Assembly: GCF_018617395.1 (NCBI RefSeq)
Contig: NZ_JACSKC010000003.1
Coordinates: forward strand, 124,001 to 188,000
DNA: 64,000 bases
Direction of reading: 5' to 3'
Source of the DNA: Exiguobacterium sp. s48
GTDB lineage: Bacteria; Bacillota; Bacilli; Exiguobacteriales; Exiguobacteriaceae
Positions 60,182 through 64,000 of this stretch are shown here, one piece after another. How positions within the stretch are numbered: position 1 is the stretch's first letter; the number at the start of each line of letters is the position of its first letter. Made by a program: the position numbers and the translations under genes. Below the pieces are notes generated by a model. The model did no database searches, was not told where the DNA came from, and saw only the letters and a list, made by a program, of their open reading frames with translations.

Positions 60182-61906
60182 ATGAAACTGATTAAACAAT
60201 TGGATTGGTTTATTAAAAGACAGAAACGGACGTATGTGATTGCGATCATCTTACTGATCATCACAGGGGTTGTAGACATGCTACCACCTTGGATTATAGG
60301 ACGGGCGATTGATGCGATTCGTGAAGGAAGTTTGACGACAGAACGATTGATTTTAATCGTGTCATCGTTACTCGGCATCATGGTGTTGTCGTACGTGATG
60401 TCGTACTTGTGGATTGCCCGACTCTTCGGGACAGCCTTTTTACTTGAAAAGAAATTGAGAGGTCGCTTCTTCGGTCACCTCCTCAAACAGACACCGCGCT
60501 TTTATCAGCAGCATCGTACGGGTGACTTGATGGCACTTGCGACGAATGACTTGAAAGCGGTGGAGCGGACAGCGGGATTTGGGGTCATGACATTGGTCGA
60601 CTCGTTCAACATGACGCTCATCGCATTGACGATCATGGGCGTGTTCATCGATTGGAAGTTGACGCTTGCGGCACTTTTGCCGATGCCAATTCTCGCTTGG
60701 TCGATGAATAAACTTGGTAGCCAGATTCATACGCGCTTTACGGCAGCCCAGGATTCGTTCGGAGTGATGAACGACCAAGTCGTCGAATCCATCTCCGGTC
60801 TTCGAGTCGTACGTTCATTCGTCCAAGAAGAGGCGGATACGAAAAAATTTGATGACATCACAGATGATGTGTTGGAGAAAAATATGCACGTCGCAAAAAT
60901 TGACGTCTTGTTTGAACCGGTTATCAAGTTGCTCGTTGGACTCAGCTATTTGATTGGTCTTTCGTTTGGGACGTACCTCGTCTTTACGAACGACATTACG
61001 CTCGGTCAACTCGTCTCGTTCAACATTTATTTAGGGATGCTCATTTGGCCGATGTATGCCTTCGGGGAACTCATCAACGTCGTCCAACGCGGAACGGCAA
61101 GCTTGGAACGAATTGAATCGACGATGAATGAGGTGCCAGACGTATCCTCTACGGGTACGTTGCACATCGACGTTCCTGAGAAAATCACATTTAAATCACT
61201 CTCATTCCGTTATCCGAATGCGAATCGTGATTCGTTAGAAGACATCGTCCTACACGTCTCACGTGGTGAAACGATTGGGGTCGTTGGACCGACCGGGGCC
61301 GGCAAGACGACGTTACTCCGTCAGTTACTTCGGGAGTATCCGATTGACGATTCGCTTCTCGTGAACGGGGTTCCGATTTCGGACATTAAACTTGAAACGG
61401 TTCGCGGATGGAGTGGGTATGTCTCGCAAGAGCATCTCCTGTTCTCGAAAACGGTTCGCGATAACATTCGTTTCGGCGTAGACGATGTATCGGATGAAGC
61501 GCTCGAGACGGCGATTCACCTCGCTGCGTTTGATACGGACATCGAACACTTGGAGAACGGGCTCGATACCGTTGTCGGGGAGCAAGGGGTCATGCTATCG
61601 GGTGGACAAAAGCAACGTCTGTCGATTGCACGAGCGCTACTCAAAAATCCTGAGATTCTGCTTCTTGACGATTCACTCTCGGCAGTCGATGCGAAGACAG
61701 AATCGCGCATTATCGATTCCGTTCGCACGAGTCGTGAGGCGAAGACGACCTTTATCGTCGCACACCGTCTTTCTGCCGTGGCGCATGCCGATCAAATCCT
61801 CGTCCTTCAAGATGGACGAGTCACCGAGCGCGGTACTCATGACCAACTGATGGAACGCCAAGGTTGGTATTATGAACAATTTATTCGACAAGGAGAGTCG
61901 GAGTAA
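60182..61906 (+). CDS. bmrC: Multidrug ABC exporter subunit, BmrC-type
   Basis: 574 residues: six-helix exporter domain (about 10-300) and one ATPase domain. Walker A GPTGAGKT at 369-376, canonical signature LSGGQ at 472-476, but Walker B reads LLLDDS with Asp497 where the catalytic Glu should be. That marks the degenerate-site half of a heterodimer, as in BmrC. ATG 60182 follows AAGGGGGA; the upstream frame to 60110 runs through the terminator and is not used. Partner gene starts 22 bp later. Confidence 0.92.
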   Translation: MKLIKQLDWFIKRQKRTYVIAIILLIITGVVDMLPPWIIGRAIDAIREGSLTTERLILIVSSLLGIMVLSYVMSYLWIARLFGTAFLLEKKLRGRFFGHLLKQTPRFYQQHRTGDLMALATNDLKAVERTAGFGVMTLVDSFNMTLIALTIMGVFIDWKLTLAALLPMPILAWSMNKLGSQIHTRFTAAQDSFGVMNDQVVESISGLRVVRSFVQEEADTKKFDDITDDVLEKNMHVAKIDVLFEPVIKLLVGLSYLIGLSFGTYLVFTNDITLGQLVSFNIYLGMLIWPMYAFGELINVVQRGTASLERIESTMNEVPDVSSTGTLHIDVPEKITFKSLSFRYPNANRDSLEDIVLHVSRGETIGVVGPTGAGKTTLLRQLLREYPIDDSLLVNGVPISDIKLETVRGWSGYVSQEHLLFSKTVRDNIRFGVDDVSDEALETAIHLAAFDTDIEHLENGLDTVVGEQGVMLSGGQKQRLSIARALLKNPEILLLDDSLSAVDAKTESRIIDSVRTSREAKTTFIVAHRLSAVAHADQILVLQDGRVTERGTHDQLMERQGWYYEQFIRQGESE

Positions 61907-61928
61907 TCCGGGAAAGGGGGAATCTCTC

Positions 61929-63974
61929 ATGATCGATCAATATGAATTAGATCCAGTCCGTCGGAAGAAAACGATCCGTTCACTCGTTGGGTATGCCAAG
62001 CAAGTGAAACGTTCGATCTTCCTCGGATTGACATTACTCTTTTTAGCGGTCGGTGCAGAACTTGCCGGACCGTATATCGCCAAAATCATTATCGATGAGC
62101 ATATCGTCGCCATCGAACGTGACTGGGTTCAAGTTGAATCTGGCGGCAGTGTTTCCTTTGATGGGGACTCATATGAGAAAGAAACAAGACTCGATGGACA
62201 GGACGTGATTCAGCCCGTCTCAATCGTTCAGACGACCGATGGGTACTATCTCGTTCCCGATGCGGTTATGAGCGGAGGGGTCCGAGACGTCGAAGGAGAC
62301 GTGCTGACGATTACAAGAGGTGACGAGTCGGCGACGTATGAAAATATTGTCTCGCTCTCGTCGACCGATGTGTTCCAGTTTTATCAGACGGACTTGCGAG
62401 CGGTGCTTCTCTTATCGGGACTTTATGTCGTTCTATTGCTACTCGCCGCCGGATTGAACTGGGGACAACAGATGCTCTTACAACGATCGGCGCATAGTAT
62501 CGTGAAAACAATGCGCCTTGACGTGATGAAGCATTTGCAAACCATTCCGGTCCGCTATTTTGATCAAACCCCAATCGGGAAAATTGTCAGTCGTGTCACG
62601 AATGACACGGAGACGATTCGAGACCTATATTTAGGGGTTCTCGCTCGCGTCTTCCAAAGTGTCGTCATGATGATCGGGGTATTGATTGCGATGTTCTTCC
62701 TAGATGTGCGTCTAGGACTCGTCTCGCTCATTATCATTCCGGTCGTTATCGTCTGGATCAAGTTGTTCCAACGTTTCTCGACGGAGAATAACTTCCGTGT
62801 CCGTGCTCTCGTTGCGGATATGAACGCGCAGTTGAACGAGAGCATTCAAACGATGCCAATCATTCAATCGTACGTCCGTGAAGACCTCGTTTACGACGAG
62901 TTTAACGAGAAAAACAGTGACAACTTTCAAACGAGACGAAAGTTGTTGAAATTGGATGCATTGATGAGTCATAACCTCGTCAACTTCTTCCGGAACATGG
63001 CGCTCGCTTTACTCATCTGGTTTGTCGGGGCGCAAACGCTCGGGACGGGTAGTGTACTGACGCTTGGGATTTTGTATGCGTATATCGATTACGTCTCGCG
63101 AATTTTTGAGCCTGTGACACAAATCATGAACCAATTGTCGCCACTCCAACAGGCGCTTGTCTCGGCCGACCGGATGTTCCAACTGCTCGACGAGAAAGGG
63201 GAGCCGGTCTCGTCAGAACGTCTTCCGCGCTTTAAAGGGGAAGTCGTCTTTGATGATGTGACTTTCAGTTATGAAGCCGGTAAGCCGGTATTGCAACAGA
63301 TTGAGCTCCATGCCGCTCCTGGTGAGACGGTCGCACTCGTTGGACATACGGGGAGTGGGAAGAGTTCAATCATGAACTTGCTCATGCGCTTCTACGATCC
63401 ATCTGCCGGAGTTCTTCGGATTGATGGCATGGACGTGACGAAACTACCGACGCAGGCGGTGCGAGACCATCTCGGGATCGTCTTACAAGACCCGTTCCTA
63501 TTCACGGGAACGATTCGCACGAACGTCACACTTGGCGATGAGACAATCACGGATGAACAAGTGTGGAAAGCACTCACAGCCGTCGGGGCGGATCGTTTCG
63601 TGAAGCAGCTGCCAAAAGGTATTGATGAGCCGGTGATTGAGCGTGGAGCTTCTCTCTCGAGTGGGGAACGTCAGTTGATCAGTTTCGCCCGCGCCCTCGT
63701 CTTTGACCCAGCGATCCTCGTCCTCGATGAGGCGACAGCGAGTGTCGACTCGGAGACGGAGGCATTGATTCAAGAGGCACTCAAAACCCTCACGTACGGT
63801 CGAACGACGTTTGTCATCGCCCACCGTCTCTCGACCATTCGGGAAGCGGATCAGATTCTCGTCCTCGACCACGGTCGAATCATCGAGCGAGGCAATCACC
63901 AGTCGCTCATCGAATTCGGTGGTGTTTACGCTCGAATGCACGAGTTACAAAGTAAGCAACAAGCAATCAGTTAA
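61929..63974 (+). CDS. bmrD: Multidrug ABC exporter subunit, BmrD-type
   Basis: 681 residues. Helix 1 (about 27-55) is followed by an extracellular domain of about 95 residues (roughly 61-151), a feature of BmrD. ATPase: Walker A GHTGSGKS at 472-479, degenerate signature LSSGE at 576-580, and intact catalytic Glu601 in VLDEAT. With BmrC it forms one working and one degenerate site: this subunit supplies Glu, BmrC supplies LSGGQ. ATG 61929 after AAAGGGGGA. B. subtilis BmrCD exports several drugs. Confidence 0.93.
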   Translation: MIDQYELDPVRRKKTIRSLVGYAKQVKRSIFLGLTLLFLAVGAELAGPYIAKIIIDEHIVAIERDWVQVESGGSVSFDGDSYEKETRLDGQDVIQPVSIVQTTDGYYLVPDAVMSGGVRDVEGDVLTITRGDESATYENIVSLSSTDVFQFYQTDLRAVLLLSGLYVVLLLLAAGLNWGQQMLLQRSAHSIVKTMRLDVMKHLQTIPVRYFDQTPIGKIVSRVTNDTETIRDLYLGVLARVFQSVVMMIGVLIAMFFLDVRLGLVSLIIIPVVIVWIKLFQRFSTENNFRVRALVADMNAQLNESIQTMPIIQSYVREDLVYDEFNEKNSDNFQTRRKLLKLDALMSHNLVNFFRNMALALLIWFVGAQTLGTGSVLTLGILYAYIDYVSRIFEPVTQIMNQLSPLQQALVSADRMFQLLDEKGEPVSSERLPRFKGEVVFDDVTFSYEAGKPVLQQIELHAAPGETVALVGHTGSGKSSIMNLLMRFYDPSAGVLRIDGMDVTKLPTQAVRDHLGIVLQDPFLFTGTIRTNVTLGDETITDEQVWKALTAVGADRFVKQLPKGIDEPVIERGASLSSGERQLISFARALVFDPAILVLDEATASVDSETEALIQEALKTLTYGRTTFVIAHRLSTIREADQILVLDHGRIIERGNHQSLIEFGGVYARMHELQSKQQAIS

Positions 63975-64000
63975 AACGGTTATAGGTAGGAAATCTAGTC

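Noticed and set aside
1-64000. Search for CRISPR arrays, insertion sequences, prophage, integrases, toxin-antitoxin pairs, tRNA or rRNA genes
   Set aside because: None seen: no regularly spaced repeats, no transposase-like proteins, no tRNA-like cloverleaf next to genes, and gene content is uniform core chromosome.

Overview
The window reads as ordinary chromosome of a low-to-mid GC Bacillota of the order Bacillales. Gene content, SigA-type promoters, strong GGAGG ribosome-binding sites and frequent TTG/GTG starts fit Exiguobacterium or a close relative; that genus is an inference from gene content (pflBA, ba3 oxidase, liaIHFSR, bmrCD), not from a marker gene. I see no rRNA, tRNA, CRISPR array, insertion sequence or prophage. 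Coding density is high, and most genes end in clear intrinsic terminators, many of them bidirectional between convergent genes.

Layout. 1-6.6 kb: 3' part of an MFS transporter, an aldehyde dehydrogenase, an Fnr-type oxygen sensor with a C-terminal cysteine cluster, a three-gene ba3 cytochrome oxidase operon preceded by an Fnr-like box, and a P-loop kinase. 6.6-9.7 kb: a GntR/YtrA-type regulator with an ABC exporter and an unrecognised exported protein. 9.7-12 kb: YfmL-like DEAD-box helicase and two hypotheticals. 12-15.4 kb: pflB-pflA behind a 361-bp control region carrying candidate Fnr, CcpA and Rex sites. 15.4-18 kb: mntH (with an MntR-like operator) and rsgA (with a previously unannotated 22-codon leader ORF and switchable hairpins over its Shine-Dalgarno). 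18-22 kb: liaI-liaH-liaF-liaS-liaR cell-envelope stress system plus a GNAT enzyme. 22-27 kb: quinone-oxidoreductase-like protein, ABC-F protein, PlsC acyltransferase and three small proteins. 27-32 kb: cvfB, cshA, small membrane protein, degenerate EAL protein, map.

32-40 kb holds the whole late menaquinone pathway: menF-menD-menH-menB-menE-menC on the minus strand, with menA divergent. 40-46 kb: beta-carbonic anhydrase, YihY, Nudix, PfkB kinase, a ZosA-like metal P-type ATPase with PerR/Fur-like boxes, and an EamA permease. 46-52 kb: small proteins, MFS, YfkAB radical SAM protein, RlmD-type rRNA methylase, cytidine deaminase with a cre in its promoter spacer. 52-58 kb: two-component system, GNAT, amidohydrolase, YfhF-like epimerase, recX. 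58-64 kb: L-lactate permease, then a leader-peptide attenuator followed by the heterodimeric multidrug ABC exporter bmrC-bmrD.

Together, menaquinone synthesis, the ba3 oxidase, Fnr, pyruvate formate-lyase and lactate permease describe a facultative anaerobe that switches between respiration and fermentation. A second theme is antibiotic/envelope stress: liaIHFSR, ABC-F, and two loci (rsgA, bmrCD) whose leaders look designed to sense translation. The most interesting possibly undescribed element is the rsgA leader ORF at 17781-17849.
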